From Chenggangzhangella methanolivorans (GTDB taxonomy: Bacteria; Pseudomonadota; Alphaproteobacteria; Rhizobiales; Methylopilaceae): a stretch of 64,000 bases of DNA. Under the pieces are notes generated by a model that saw only the letters and a program-made list of their open reading frames with translations, did no database searches and was not told where the DNA came from. The stretch is taken from positions 2,046,001 to 2,110,000 of the forward strand of contig NZ_CP081869.1 in NCBI RefSeq assembly GCF_019797865.1, given 5' to 3'. Positions 43,281 through 54,243 of the stretch are shown here, one piece after another (the first letter of the stretch is position 1; each line of letters opens with the position of its first letter). The translations under genes were made by a program, and so were the position numbers.

Positions 43281-46200
43281 TTAGGCGTGGACGGGCGCGT
43301 TCGGAGCCGCCGCGATCGGCGCCGGCTTCGCGCCCGTCTCCGGACGGATGCGGAACCAGATCGCGTAGAGCGCCGGCAGGAAGAGCAGGATGAGGACCGT
43401 GCCGGCCGCTGTGCCGCCGATCAGCGTGTAGGCGAGCGAGCCCCAGAACACGGACAGCGTCAGCGGCATGAAGGCGAAGACGGCGGCAAGCGCGGTCAGC
43501 ACCACGGGACGCGCGCGCTGGACGGTTGCTTCCACCACCGCCTCGTAGGGGCTCATGCCCTCCTCCTCGTTGGTGTGGATCTGCCCGATGAGGATCAGCG
43601 TGTTGCGCATCAGGATGCCGGACAGGCCGATCATCCCGAGGATGCCGTTGAAGCCGAACGGCACGTTGAACAGGAACAGCGTGGGCATGACCCCGACGAG
43701 GCCGAGCGGCGCCGTCAGGAACACCATGAACATCGCCGAGAAACTACGGACCTGCAGGATGAGCGTCAGCAGGATGAAGCCGACCATCACGGGGAAGATC
43801 GGGACCAGCGCGGCGTTGGCCTTGGCGGAATCCTCGGCGTTGCCGCCGATCTCGATGCGGTAGCCGGGAGGGAGCGCCGCGATCGTCGGCTCAAGCGCCT
43901 TGAACACTTCCGCCGTGACCTGCGGCGGCTGCAGGCTTTCGTCGATGTCGCTCTGCACCGTGATGGTCGGGATGCGGTTGCGTCGGCGCAGGGCCGGGTC
44001 TTCCGGAGACTCGACATGGCCGATCTGGCTGAGCGGCACGGGAGCGCCCTCGCGATTGACGATGGTGAGGTCGCCGAGCCGGCCGAGGTCGGGCGCCGCG
44101 CCGAGGTCGCTCCGCACGACGAGGGCGACGGCGCGGATGTCCTCGCGGACCTGGGCGACGGTCACGCCGCGAAGCAGGACCTGGAGCTGGTCGGAGACGT
44201 CCGCAGTGGTGAGCCGATGGCCTGCAGGCGGTCCTGGTCGAGCACGAAGCGCGCCGTCGGGGCCCGCTCGCCCCAGTCCTGATTGACCGTGCGCGTGTTG
44301 GGGTTCGCCGTCATCACGGCCTGGACCGTGTCGGCGATCCCGCGCAGGACCTGCGGGTCCGGTCCCATGACGCGGAACGCGACGGGATAACGCGAGTAGG
44401 GGCCGAACACGAGCTGGGAGACGCGCACCTGCGCTTCGGGCGTGAGGCCGTTCGCGATCTCTTGCCGCGCCTTCAGCTTCAGCGCCTCGCGCTGTTCCTC
44501 GCTTCCCGTCAGCACGACGATTTTGGCGAAGGACGGGTCGGGCAGTTCGGGGTTGTAGGAGAAGAAGAAGCGCGGCGCGCCGGCCCCGACATAGGCCGTG
44601 ACGATCTTGGCTTCCGGCTGCTTGAGCAGCCAGTCCTCGACGCGTCTGGTGGTGCGGCTGGTGACGTTAATCCCGGTGCCTTCCGGCATCTGGACCTCGA
44701 GCAGCACTTCCGGACGGTCGGAGGTCGGAAAGAACTGCTGCTTGACCGCGCCCATGCCGACGACGGACGCGCCGAACATCAGGGCCACGGCGCCCGCGAC
44801 CACAAACTTCCGCCGGATCGACCAGCGTACGAGGCGCCGGAAGCGTTCGAACATCGGCGTCGAGTAGATCTGTCCGTGCGCGTCGCCCGGGAGCTTCTTG
44901 ATGTCGGGCAGCAGCTTCACGCCGAGATAGGGGGTGAAGGCCACCGCGACGACCCACGAGGCGAGCAGCGCGAAGCCCGTCACCCAGAAGATGTTGCCCG
45001 CGTACTCGCCCGCGCTCGACGCCGCAAAGCCCACGGGCAGGAAGCCGAACACCGTGACCACGGTGCCGGCCAGCATGGGCGCGGCGGTGTGCGACCAGGC
45101 GTAGGTCGCGGCCTCGACCCGGCTCAGGCCCTCCTCAAGCTTCACCACCATGATCTCGATGGCGATGATGGCGTCGTCGACCAGCAGGCCGAGCGAAAGA
45201 ATGAGCGCGCCGAGCGTGATGCGGTCGAACATCCGGCCCGTGATCATCATGACCACCAGCACGATCGCGAGCGTCAGCGGCACGGCCGCCGCCACCACGA
45301 CGCCGACGCGCCAGCCGAGGCTGATGAGGCACACGACCATGACGACCGCGAGCGCGGCGTAGAATTTCAGCATGAACTCGCCGACCGCCTCGTCGATGTT
45401 CACCGCCTGGTCGGACACCTTCGAGATCGTCACGCCGACGGGCAGATCCGCGCCGAGCGTGGCCTCGGCCCTTTCGAGAGCCTTGCCGAGATCGAGACCG
45501 TTCCACCGTTCCTTCATGACGACGTTGAGGAGCAGCGCGTCCTCGCCGCCGTTGCGCACGAGCAGCGTCGGCGGGTCCTCGTAGCCGCGCTCGACGCTCG
45601 CGATGTCGGAGAGCTTGAGCGTGCGGCCGTTGGCGACGATCGGCGTGTCGCGGATGCGGTCGAGGCTGTCGAGCGCGCCGTCGAGGCGCACGAACACTTC
45701 CGGCCCCGATGTCTCGACCGAACCGGCGGGGGTGACGGCGTTCTGGCGCTGCAGCGCGCCGAAGACGTCGTTGGGGCTGACCCCGAGCGTCGAGAGCCGC
45801 GCATAGGAGAAGTTGACGAAGATCCGCTCCGGGCGCTCGCCCATGATGTCGACCTTCTTCACGCCCGGCACCTGCAGAAGGCGCTGGCGGAGGGTCTCGG
45901 CGTGGCGCACGAGCTGCCGCTCGGGCAGGCCATGGCCTTTGAGCGCGTAGACCGCGAAGGCGACGTCGGAATACTCGTCATTGACGAAGGGCCCGAGCGC
46001 GCCCTGCGGGAGCCGGGTCTTGAGGTCGCCGAGCTCAAGCTTCTTGCGCGCCTCGTAGAACTGCCCGGCCACTACCTGGGGCGGCGTCGAGTCGCTGAGG
46101 TTGAGGGTGAGCAGCGCAAGGCCCGGCCGCGCCAAGGTCTCGACCCTGTCGTAATACTGAAGCTCCTGGAGCTTCTTCTCGATCGGGTCGGCGACGAGGT

Positions 46201-46390
46201 CCTGCATCTCCTGCGCGGTGGCGCCGGGCCAGACCGCCGTCACGGTCATGACCTTGACGGTGAACAGTGGATCCTCGCCGCGGCCGAGCTTGAGGTAGGC
46301 GACCGCGCCCGCGACGATGATCGCGATGATGAGGAACAGCGTGATCCCGCGTTCGCGGACGGCGAGCGCCGAGAGGTTCCAGCCGCTCAC
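43281..46390 (-). CDS. RND-family efflux pump permease (AcrB-like, HAE1/HME type), one frameshift
   Basis: An inner-membrane proton-driven exporter of about 1036 residues. Early features are FLIIAIIVAGAVAYLKLGRG and VMTVTAVWPGATAQEMQDLV. The proton-relay helix has GLLVDDAIIAIEIMVVKLEE with the Asp-Asp pair. The second repeat contains IGLSGILMRNTLILIGQIHT. The frame breaks at about 44213, where one missing C splits IGLTTADVSDQLQVLLRGVT. Its start overlaps the stop of the adaptor gene by four bases, giving an adaptor-permease operon. Which drugs or metals it exports is not visible. Confidence 0.9.
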
Positions 46391-47470
46391 TGCATCGCCG
46401 CCTTGTTCTCGGCGACGCGGATCTCCTCGCCCTCGCGCAGGAAGCGTCCGCCGGTCGCGACCACCGTCTCGCCGGTCGCGAGGCCCTCATCGAGCGTGGC
46501 GAAGTCCGCGCCGAGGCGCGCGACCCTGACCGGGCGCCGCTCGAGCTTGGGCCCGTCGGCCACGGTCCAGACGAAAGCGCCGGACCCGTCGTCGTTCAGC
46601 GCGGCGAGCGGCACCCGCGTGCCGGTCGCCGCGCCGCCGATTGGAACGCTCACCGTCACCGTCGCGCCGAGCGGCGCGCTGGCGGCGTCGCCGCCCAGCA
46701 CGTAACGCGCCTCGTAGGTCCGGGTGCGCGGGTCCGCGGCGTCGGACAGCTGGCGAAGCGTCGCCGTGCCCTTCAACTCGCCGCCGTAAAGCGACGCCTG
46801 CGCTTCCGCGCCGAGTTGCGGGCGCACGCTTTCGGGCAGGCTGATGGACGCCTCGCGCGATCCGCTGCGGGCGATGCGCAGGACGACCTGGCCCGCTGAA
46901 ACCACCTGCCCGGGCTCGCCCAGGGTCTCGACCACGACGCCGTCCTCGTCGGCCTTCAGCAGCGAATAGGCGCTCTCGTTGCGCGACATCTGGGCCTGCG
47001 CCTTCGCGGCCTCGAGCTGGGCGTTCGCGGTGTCGAGCGCGGCCTTGGCCTGCTCGTAGCGCTGCTGCGTCGACCAGCCCGCCTTGCGGAGCTCGCGGTA
47101 GCGGATTTCGTCGGCGGCGGCCTGCTTCTGGACCGCGTCGGCGGAGGCCACCGCCCGCTCGCGGGACGTGATCGTCAGATCCAGGTCGGTCCGGTCGATG
47201 CGCATCAGGGATTGGCCGGCCTTCACGCTCGCGCCCGTGTCCACGAAGCGCTCGACGATCTTGCCCGGCACGCGGAAGCCGAGATTGCTCTGGACCTCGC
47301 CGCGACGACGCCCGTGAAGGATCTGCGCTGGGCCGCGGCCGGCTCGACCTTCGCGGTCTGGACGATGCGCGCCGCCTGGCGCGGGTCGGCCTGCGCCTCC
47401 GGCTTGCAGCGCCAAGTGCAAGCGCCGCGGTCGCGACGCCCATGAGGCAGGCAGTGCGGACGCCGGTCAT
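46387..47470 (-). CDS. RND efflux adaptor lipoprotein (membrane fusion protein), two frameshifts
   Basis: About 361 residues. The N-terminus is MTGVRTACLMGVATAALALG, and after a one-base shift near 47410 it reads ACKPEAQADPRQA. This restores a lipobox (LALGAC), so the protein should be a lipid-anchored adaptor. A second shift near 47300 restores SFTGVVAA into EVQSNLGFRVPGKIVERFVD. The lipoyl and hairpin regions (LMRIDRTDLDLTI, then GWSTQQRYEQAKAALDTANA) and the barrel domain (GEPGQVVSAGQVVLRIA) follow intact. Translationally coupled to the RND permease. No outer-membrane channel gene is adjacent. Confidence 0.82.
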
Positions 47471-47716
47471 CGATCTCTCCCAACAGGTCTTTACATATTA
47501 CAGCCATCATATAAAAAGATCTGGCGTCGCTTGCAAGCGGATTCTTCGGCCGCTTCCCTCGGAGGGTCGGGGGACGCTCGCTGCTTCGCCGCTGCGGCCG
47601 GCTTTCGGCCTGGCCCGTCTTGCGACCCACCGGATTTGGTCGTGGTCGGCCGCAGCGACCCGAAAACCGCGTCGATCCCGGCGCGGGCGGAACAGAGAAC
47701 GGCAGGAGCATTCGCC

Positions 47717-48990
47717 ATGAGCCATCCGCGACGCGTCGTGGTCACCGGAATGGGTCTCGTGACGCCGCTCGGCGTCGGCGTGGCGCCGGTCTGGCGGCGT
47801 CTCGTCTCCGGGCGGTCGGGGATCCGCCGCCTGCCGGACGCGATGGTTCTGGACGTCGCCGCGAAGGTCGGCGGGGTCGTTCCGTCGATCACCGAGGATC
47901 CGGAGGCGGGATTCGACGTCGACTCCGTGGTCTCGCCCAAGGACCAACGGAAAAATGGACCGCTTCATGACTTTCGCGATCGCGGCTGCCGACGAGGCGA
48001 TTGCGCAGGCGGGCTTGCGCCCGTCGACGGCCGAGGAGCGAGAGCGGACCGCGACGATCATCGGGTCAGGCATCGGCGGCTTTCCGCAGATCGTTGAGGC
48101 GGTCCGCACGACGCACGACAAGGGGGTGAGGCGGCTGTCGCCGTTCACCGTGCCTTCGTTCCTCGCCAATCTCGCAGCCGGATGGGTGTCGATCCGGCAT
48201 GGCCTGAAGGGCCCGCTCGGGGCGCCCGTCACCGCTTGCGCCGCCGGCGTCCAGGCGATCGGCGACGCCGCGCGCATGATCCGGGCCGACGAGATCGACG
48301 TTGCGGTCTGCGGCGGCGCGGAGGCCTGCATCGACCGCGTCAGCCTCGGCGGCTTCGGGGCGGCGCGCGCGCTCTCGAGCGCCCACAACGACGATCCGGC
48401 GCTCGCCTCCCGTCCGTTCGACGCCGCGCGCGACGGCTTCGTCATGGGCGAAGGCGCTGGAATCCTCGTGATTGAGGCGCTCGAGCATGCGCTGGCGCGC
48501 GGCGCGAGGCCGATCGCCGAGCTCGTCGGCTACGGCACGAGCGCAGACGCCCACCATCTGACGGCCGGCCCCGAAGACGGTGACGGCGCCCGGCGCGCGA
48601 TGCTGCTGGCGTTGAAGCAGGCAAGGCTCGCCCCTTCTGAGGTGGACCACATCAACGCGCACGCGACCTCGACCGGTGGGCGACCTCGGCGAACTCGCCG
48701 CGATCCGTTCGGTGTTCGGGACCCGGGCAGGTCCGGCAATCACTTCGACGAAATCGGCGACCGGGCACCTGCTCGGGGCGGCGGGGGGCGTTGAGGCCGT
48801 CTTCGCGATCCTCGCGATGCGGGACGGGATCGTGCCGCCGACCCTCAACCTCACCGACCCCGATCCGGCGGCCGCCGGACTCGACCTCGTGGCGCTGACG
48901 AGTGGCCGGGCGCCGATCGAGGTAGCCATGACCAACGGCTTCGGCTTCGGCGGCGTGAATGCGAGCGCGATTTTCCGGCGCCTGTCCTGA
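47717..48990 (+). CDS. fabF: beta-ketoacyl-ACP synthase II-like enzyme, two frameshifts
   Basis: A condensing enzyme of about 425 residues for chain elongation in fatty acid synthesis. The start reads RRVVVTGMGLVTPLGVG. The active-site Cys lies in APVTACAAGVQAIGDAARMI, the first His in DHINAHATST and the second in SATGHLLGAAGGVEAVFAI. One extra A in the run at 47951-47955 breaks SPKDQRK-MDRFMTFAIAAA. Two missing bases near 48676 break ATST-PVGDLGELAAI. GGAGC precedes the ATG. It is not next to an acyl carrier protein gene, so it may be a secondary or specialised KAS II. It is divergent from the RND operon. Confidence 0.85.
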
Positions 48991-49005
48991 CGCTGTCGAC
49001 CTCCG

Positions 49006-50389
49006 TCAAGCGCGGCGGCTCCAATCGGCCGTCGCCGTCAGCGCGCCCATGGCGACGCCGTAGAACACCAGGCCGACGGCGACCGCGGCGAACACGATCC
49101 AGAGCGACACGCCCAGCGTCGCCGCGAGCGCCGCTCCGCCGATCGCGATCACGGTGCGGCCGAGCGTGACGGCGAGCGGCTTGCCGAGCCGGCCCGCGCC
49201 CTGGGCCGCGAAGTAGAGCGACATGCCGAAGGCGAAAGAAGCCGTAAGCGGGTCCCGCGATCCTGAGGTAGCTCGACCCCGCGGCGATCATCTGCGGATC
49301 GGAGCCGAAGAGCCCGAGCCAGGCGGCCGGCGCCGCGGCGGCCGCGAGCCCGATGGCTTCGGCGGCGACGAACGCGAAGGCCGCGCCCGTAAACGCGATC
49401 CGCTTTGCGCGCACGACGTCGCCCGCTCCGATATTCGTGCCGACGAGCGGCACCAGCGGCGCGCCGAAGCCGAACGACAGCGGGATCAGCAGGTATTCGA
49501 GCCGGGCGCCCGTCCCGTAGCCCGCCAGCGCGCCGGACCCCGCCATGTGCCCGACGACCGCGGTGACCACGATGAAGATCAGGTTGGTCTGGACGGACGT
49601 CAGCGAGGCGAGCGCGCCGACCTTGAGGATGTCGGCGAAGAACCGCCATTCGAGGCGCTGGGGCTTCAGCCGGATGAGGCTTCGGCCCGACAGGACGTGC
49701 CAGGCGAGATAGAAGCACCGAGCGCGTTGAAGATCATGATCGCCGGCCGCCGCCGGGCACGCCGAGCCCCGGCAGCGGCCTGTAGCCGTAGATTAGAAGC
49801 GGCGAGAGGGGAATGATCAGGATTACGCCGAAACACACGACGCCGGCCGGAACCAGCATGTCGCCCGTGCCCCGGAGCGCGCTCGCGAGCGCGTTCATGA
49901 CCCAGAGCAGCACGTTGCCCGCGAACACCACGTTCGAGTAGGCGACCGCCGCCTCGAGCGCGCCGCCCTCCGCGCCGAGCATGGCGTAGAACGGGCGTCC
50001 GTAGGCGAGCGCGAGAACCGCGAACGCCGCGCCGATCGCGCCGAGCAGCACGACGCCGTGGAACGCGACGCGGTCTGCGTCGTCGCGGCGGCCGGCGCCG
50101 AGCGCCCGCGCCACCGCGGACGAAACCCCGCCGCCCATGGCCCTACCGAAAGCATCTGCATCAGCATAAAGGGCGGAAACACCAGCGCCATGCCCGCGAG
50201 CGCGTCCGACCCCAGCCTGCCGACCCAGTAGGTCTCGATCAGGCCAGTCGCCGCCTGCAGCAGCATCACGACGAGGTTCGGCCACGCCATCTTGAGGATC
50301 AGCGGCGCGACCGGCGCCTCGAGCATTGCGCGCGTGCGGGGGTCGAGGGCCGACGTATCCAGCGGAAACGCAACCGCCGCGGCGGTCAC
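49006..50389 (-). pseudogene. MATE-family multidrug exporter, four frameshifts
   Basis: The intact protein would have about 460 residues and twelve helices. N-terminal MAWPNLVVMLLQAATGLIET and VFPPFMLMQMLS are typical. Frames change near 50142 (restoring SVGAMGGGVSSAVARALGAG), 49752 and 49713 (around AIMIFNALGA and AWHVLSGRSLIRL) and 49236 (restoring GFFAFGMSLYFAAQGAG). Every segment is recognisable, and no large part is missing. The start overlaps the stop of the TetR gene (ATGA), so the repressor and exporter form one operon. With this many breaks it is either dead or, more likely, a poorly sequenced stretch. Confidence 0.8.
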
Positions 50390-50968
50390 GCCGGGAAGTT
50401 CGTCTTCAGGCGCTCGCGGCAGACATCGAGCACGCGGTCGGACAGGGCCTTATCGTCCCGGCACGCGCGCGCCAGCACGATCGCGCCGATCATCCCGGCG
50501 TAGAGCGCGAGCACGTCGTCGCTTGCGTCGTCGCCGAGGCCGAGCGTCTTGCTGATGCGCGTCGCAGCCTCCCGCGCGCCGTCCGCCGCCGCACGTTGCA
50601 CCACCGTGTCGCCGCGGGAGGTCTCCGCCCCCAGCGCCGCGATTGCGCAGCCGGCTTCTGGATGATCGCGATGACCACGGCTCACATACTCGTCGATCGC
50701 CGCCGCCGCGCGATCCTTCCGCGGCCCTTTCGATCGCTCTGCGGCTCGCACCAAATGGTCGGTCGTTCCCTGCAGGGAACGGGTCACGGCCTCCGCGACC
50801 AGCGCGTCCTTCGAGCTGAAATGGGCGTAGAAGCCGCCATGGGTCAGCCCGGCCTCCTTCATGAGCGCCGGCACGCTGACGCTGTCGACGCCGTCGCGCC
50901 GGAACAGCGCGGCGGCCTGCGACAGGATGCGCTCGCGGGTGCGGCTTGTGCTCCTTGCTAAGCGGCAT
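50386..50968 (-). CDS. TetR-family transcription regulator, frameshift near the start
   Basis: About 194 residues. A GAGGAG site and ATG at 50968 give MPLSK, after which a one-base shift near 50953 restores RSTSRTRERILSQAAALFRR. The HTH continues with VPALMKEAGLTHGGFYAHFS and SKDALVAEAV. The C-terminal ligand domain (DEYVSRGHRDHPEAGCAIAA) is of the type common to repressors of efflux pumps. It overlaps the MATE gene and probably represses it, and perhaps the RND operon as well. Confidence 0.85.
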
Positions 50969-51159
50969 GTGCGTGTCTCCTCGTCTGCTCCGCCGTCCGC
51001 TCGAGGGGATCGACGTTTCACTCTTTGTATGTCGTATATAATATCATGTTACGGATGTCATCTTAAAGCCTACGGCAGAATGAGCCGCTGTGACCAGAGG
51101 GACCTCGGTCTCCCCAAGGCGATCTGATCCTCCTTCGTTCAGACAACGGAGCCCGAAGC

Positions 51160-51635
51160 ATGACCGACAACGCAGGCGCCTCTACCCCAAGGGTGCTGTT
51201 CATCGACGATCTGCAGGTCGGGCAGCGCTTCACCAGCGTCGAGACCAGAGTCGATCGAGACGAGCTTGTTGAGTTCGCTGAACGGTACGACCCGCAGCCT
51301 TTCCATCTCGACGACGAACGCGCGCGGTCCACGATCTTCAAATGACTCGCCGCCAGTGGATGGCACACCGCCTCGCTCTCGATGAGCCTGCTCGTCGACA
51401 CGCTGCCATTTGCGTGCGGCGTCGTGGGGCTGGGCGTCGAGGTGTCGTGGCCAGCTCAGACCCGCCCCGGGGACGTGCTCCATGTGGACGGCCACGTCGC
51501 AGCCATCGAGCGCACAGGGCGGAGCTCCGGCGTCGTCACCATGAAAAGCCGCACCCTGAACCAGCGGGAGAGGCAGTCCAAGAGATGACCGCAAGGCTGC
51601 TTGTCCAGGCCCGGCCAAAGACCGCGCCGAACTGA
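51160..51635 (+). pseudogene. MaoC-like acyl dehydratase, in-frame stop and one frameshift
   Basis: A hot-dog-fold dehydratase or thioesterase-like protein of about 157 residues. The N-terminal half reads DLQVGQRFTSVETRVDRDEL and the hydratase motif FAERYDPQPFHLDDERA. A TGA at 51343-51345 sits where a Gly codon is expected (STIFK-stop-LAASGWHTAS), a single-base change. Beyond it the same frame continues VSWPAQTRPGDVLHVDGHVA and VVTMKSRTLNQRE. A frameshift near 51567 restores AVQEMTARLLVQARPKTAPN to the end at 51635. Confidence 0.8.
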
Positions 51636-51709
51636 TCCCAGGCGGCGCGGGCAGGTGACTTGAGTTCCGGCTCGGAAGTCCAGCGAGTTATCGAATTGAG
51701 GAGCTGACG

Positions 51710-51913
51710 ATGAATAGGTTTTGGAACGGATTGCGGACGCTGGAAGAAGCGCTCGCCGGACTGGACGATCCGCATGGCGAGAGGTTCTCTCGCATCGAGA
51801 AGAGGCTGCGCGATCTCGAAGGACGGCTGGATCAGATCGAGGGCTTTGCGGACGGCTCGCCGGAACAGCAGAACTCGGCGCCAGGGTCGGAAGGCGTCGT
51901 CGCCGCGGGATGA
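51710..51913 (+). CDS. small coiled-coil protein of unknown function
   Basis: A 67-residue polar protein. The central part (ERFSRIEKRLRDLEGRLDQI) is a clear amphipathic coiled coil. A GAGGAGC site precedes the ATG. No signal peptide or membrane helix. I do not recognise the family. Confidence 0.65.
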   Translation: MNRFWNGLRTLEEALAGLDDPHGERFSRIEKRLRDLEGRLDQIEGFADGSPEQQNSAPGSEGVVAAG

Positions 51914-51976
51914 CCCGGCGCAACCGTAGTGTCACGGCGGCGTCGAGTTGACCCAAGCTTCCAACAGACCGAGCCG

Positions 51977-53287
51977 ATGGCGCGCAGACTGAAGCGATCG
52001 GGCAAGGGCTCGCCGGACCGGCGACCGCACGTCGTCCGGAACGATAGCGTTCGCGGAACGATCATTACTCACGATGTCGTGAGCAAGATGAGCAGATTTG
52101 CCAAGCCCTAATGAAAGAGCTCGTCTTCTCGACGCCGCGCGCGCCCTCAAGATGGCCCGTTCGGCGCATGCCTACGTTCGCGGCAACACAATCAAGTTCT
52201 ATGAGTGGCTTGCGTCCTCGCCTAGTGCGGCAGAGGTTCCCACAGGCCCGCCGGTCTGGATCTGCGGCGACTGCCATCTCGGCAACCTCGGGCCCTTGGC
52301 GACGGCGACGGCGGCATCGAGGTCCAGATCCGCGATCTCGACCAGACTGTGATTGGCAATCCGGCGCTCGACATCATCCGCTTAGCCGTGTCGCTCGCAA
52401 GCGCGACCCGCGGTTCGGATCTGCCGGGCGTCGTCACCGCACGCATGATCGAGGAGATCATCGGGGGCTACGAGGCGGCGCTGGCCGATCCCGACGCCTC
52501 GATCAAGGACGCCGGGCCCGAGCCCGACGCCGTCCGGACGGTCAGGCGCCGCGCTCTCGGCCGACAGTGGCGCCATCTCGCCCGGGAGCGCTTCAAGGAT
52601 GCCGATCCGAGAATTCCGCTCGGCCGCAAGTTCTGGGAGCTCGCCACGGACGAACGCGCAAGCCTGACGGACGCGCTCGCTGATCCAAGAATCGCCGAAA
52701 CGGTGCTGTCGCTGGAAGACCACGACGTCAAAACCCGCATGGTCGACGCCGCCTTCTGGATGAAAGGATGCAGCTCGCTCGGACAGCTTCGCTATGCGGC
52801 GGTGATCGGCATGCGGAGCGGCGGCAAGCGGGAACGGTTCGCGCTCGTGGACGTGAAGGAGGCGGTCGCGCCGGCACCTTCGTCCGTGCCTTACGCCGTC
52901 ATGCCCGAGGACCCCGCCGAGCGCGTGGTGGCCGGCGCGCGGACTCTCTCGCCCCACTTGGGCGAGCGCATGATCGCCACGAAGGTGCTCGGCCGCCCTG
53001 TCTTTGTCCGTGAGCTACTTCCGCAGGACTTAAAGCTCGAAGTGGAGCAGTTCTCCCGCAGCGAGGCCCTCGCGGCAGCACGCTATCTTGCCTGGGTTGT
53101 CGGACATGCCCACGCCCGGCAGATGGACGCAAGATCCCGCCACGCCTGGCGTCGAACCCTCCTCGACCGGCACGGCGTCGATCTAGAGGCGCCGTCATGG
53201 CTCTGGCGGAGCGTCGTCGAACTCTCGGGCGCGCATGAGGCGGGCTATCTAGAGCACTGCCGCGCGTACGCTCTGGCGGACGCATGA
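51977..53287 (+). CDS. DUF2252 family protein, two frameshifts
   Basis: About 437 residues. The N-terminal part (ARRLKRSGKGSPDRRPHVVR) leads into KMARSAHAYVRGNTIKFYEW. The core WICGDCHLGNLGPLA with the later IEVQIRDLDQTVIGNPALDI resembles the catalytic loop and metal-binding Asp of kinase-fold phosphotransferases. Function is uncharacterised. Frames change near 52109 (an extra T; FAKP-NERARLLDAARALK) and 52301 (GPLA-DGDGGIEVQI). The C-terminal part from 52349 is intact. A GTG at 51929 is a possible earlier start. Confidence 0.8.
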
Positions 53288-53856
53288 CCTCGAGCCTCTA
53301 CGACCTCTACGTAGAAATAGTGCCTCAAGAAGCGAGTCGCCAGCATCGGGCTCAAGAGCAGACGCTACCAGCGTCCGCTTAGGGGCAGCCCGGGACAAGG
53401 CCATCCGGCTCAGATGCGCCAACAGCGGAAGTTGCTCCTTTGCCCCGAACCGGACGTTCGCGCGAGCAAATCCCAGCGATTGGTCGCTATCCCAAAAAGC
53501 CAGCTTAAACGGCGATCTCCCTGCAAGTGGCCGGCGTCCGTTCTAGCTGGCGCGCTCGTACGGCCGCTGTGCTCGGTCCGATGGTCGCTCTGCACTTCGT
53601 CTACAGACCGCAGCATGGCCACCATCCGCACGTTGAAGCGTAGGGGAGCAGGTCGACCAAGGCAGAAGTTTTGCCTTTTACGACTTCGTTCCATCGTCGT
53701 TGCAGACCAAGCGATTAAATAAAAATCAGATTACGGAAACAAAACCCTTGGCTTCTTCGTAATGTCTATATCGATGCATTCGAATTGCGCTCAAAGCTCA
53801 GTCCCGTCACGCAGAATAAAAATCAGGCGGTACGCAGCATTATAGGTGAGGACACT
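53288..53856. other. intergenic region without a supportable gene
   Basis: About 570 bases. Open frames on both strands around 53410-53720 lack start signals and conserved patterns. The last 150 bases are clearly AT-richer and contain the promoter of the exported protein at 53857. A GGAAAC, 17 bases, CGTAAT pattern at 53735-53763 resembles an EcfG (general stress sigma) promoter, but only loosely. Confidence 0.4.
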
Positions 53857-54144
53857 ATGTTTCGTCAGCTTCCGATTATCGCGATCACCGCGGCGCTTGG
53901 GCTCGTCGCCGCCACTGGCGTCGCGTCCGCTCAGGCCACCGGCACCGAAAACAACGCGACCTCTGGATCCATGAAGGGGTCCGACATGAAAGGCTCCGGC
54001 TCAGACATGAAAAATTCCGAGATGAAGGGTTCTTCGTCGGGCTCCATGGAGATGAAGGACAAGTCCTCGTCAGACATGAAGCCGACCGGCCAGATGAAGG
54101 ACGACCAGATGAAGTCGACGCCGAACTCGTCAATGCAGAAGTAA
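53857..54144 (+). CDS. exported low-complexity Met/Lys/Ser-rich protein
   Basis: A 95-residue protein with a signal peptide (MFRQLPIIAITAALGLVAAT, cleaved after VASA). The mature part is almost entirely repeats of an MKGS/DMKG type unit (for example SMKGSDMKGSGSDMKNSEMK), with no cysteine and no hydrophobic core, so it should be disordered in the periplasm. Methionine repeats can bind Cu(I) or scavenge oxidants, but that is speculation. GAGGACACT precedes the ATG. It converges on the YedY-like gene with a strong terminator between them. Confidence 0.75.
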   Translation: MFRQLPIIAITAALGLVAATGVASAQATGTENNATSGSMKGSDMKGSGSDMKNSEMKGSSSGSMEMKDKSSSDMKPTGQMKDDQMKSTPNSSMQK

Positions 54145-54157
54145 TCTCGTCAGTCAT

Positions 54158-54190
54158 GCCCCCGCGGCCGGATACGTCCGGCGCGGGGGC
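54158..54190. terminator. strong bidirectional terminator hairpin
   Basis: GCCCCCGC pairs with GCGGGGGC, and inside it GCCGGA pairs with TCCGGC around TACG, with a single bulged G. It lies between the convergent genes ending at 54144 and 54244. Confidence 0.65.
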
Positions 54191-54243
54191 GCGATTTGCG
54201 GTCGTGGGTTGAAAGGCCGTCATGCTCGGTCGCGGCCAGGCCG

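Noticed and set aside
44462..46705. A 747-codon open frame on the plus strand
   Set aside because: It is the mirror of the RND permease on the minus strand. Its composition (His, Arg, Asp-rich, no domain pattern) is typical of an antisense shadow in GC-rich DNA.
53410..53722. Overlapping 94- and 102-codon frames on both strands
   Set aside because: Neither has a start signal or protein-like composition. A faint similarity of a short stretch to bases near 29830 was too weak to call a repeat.
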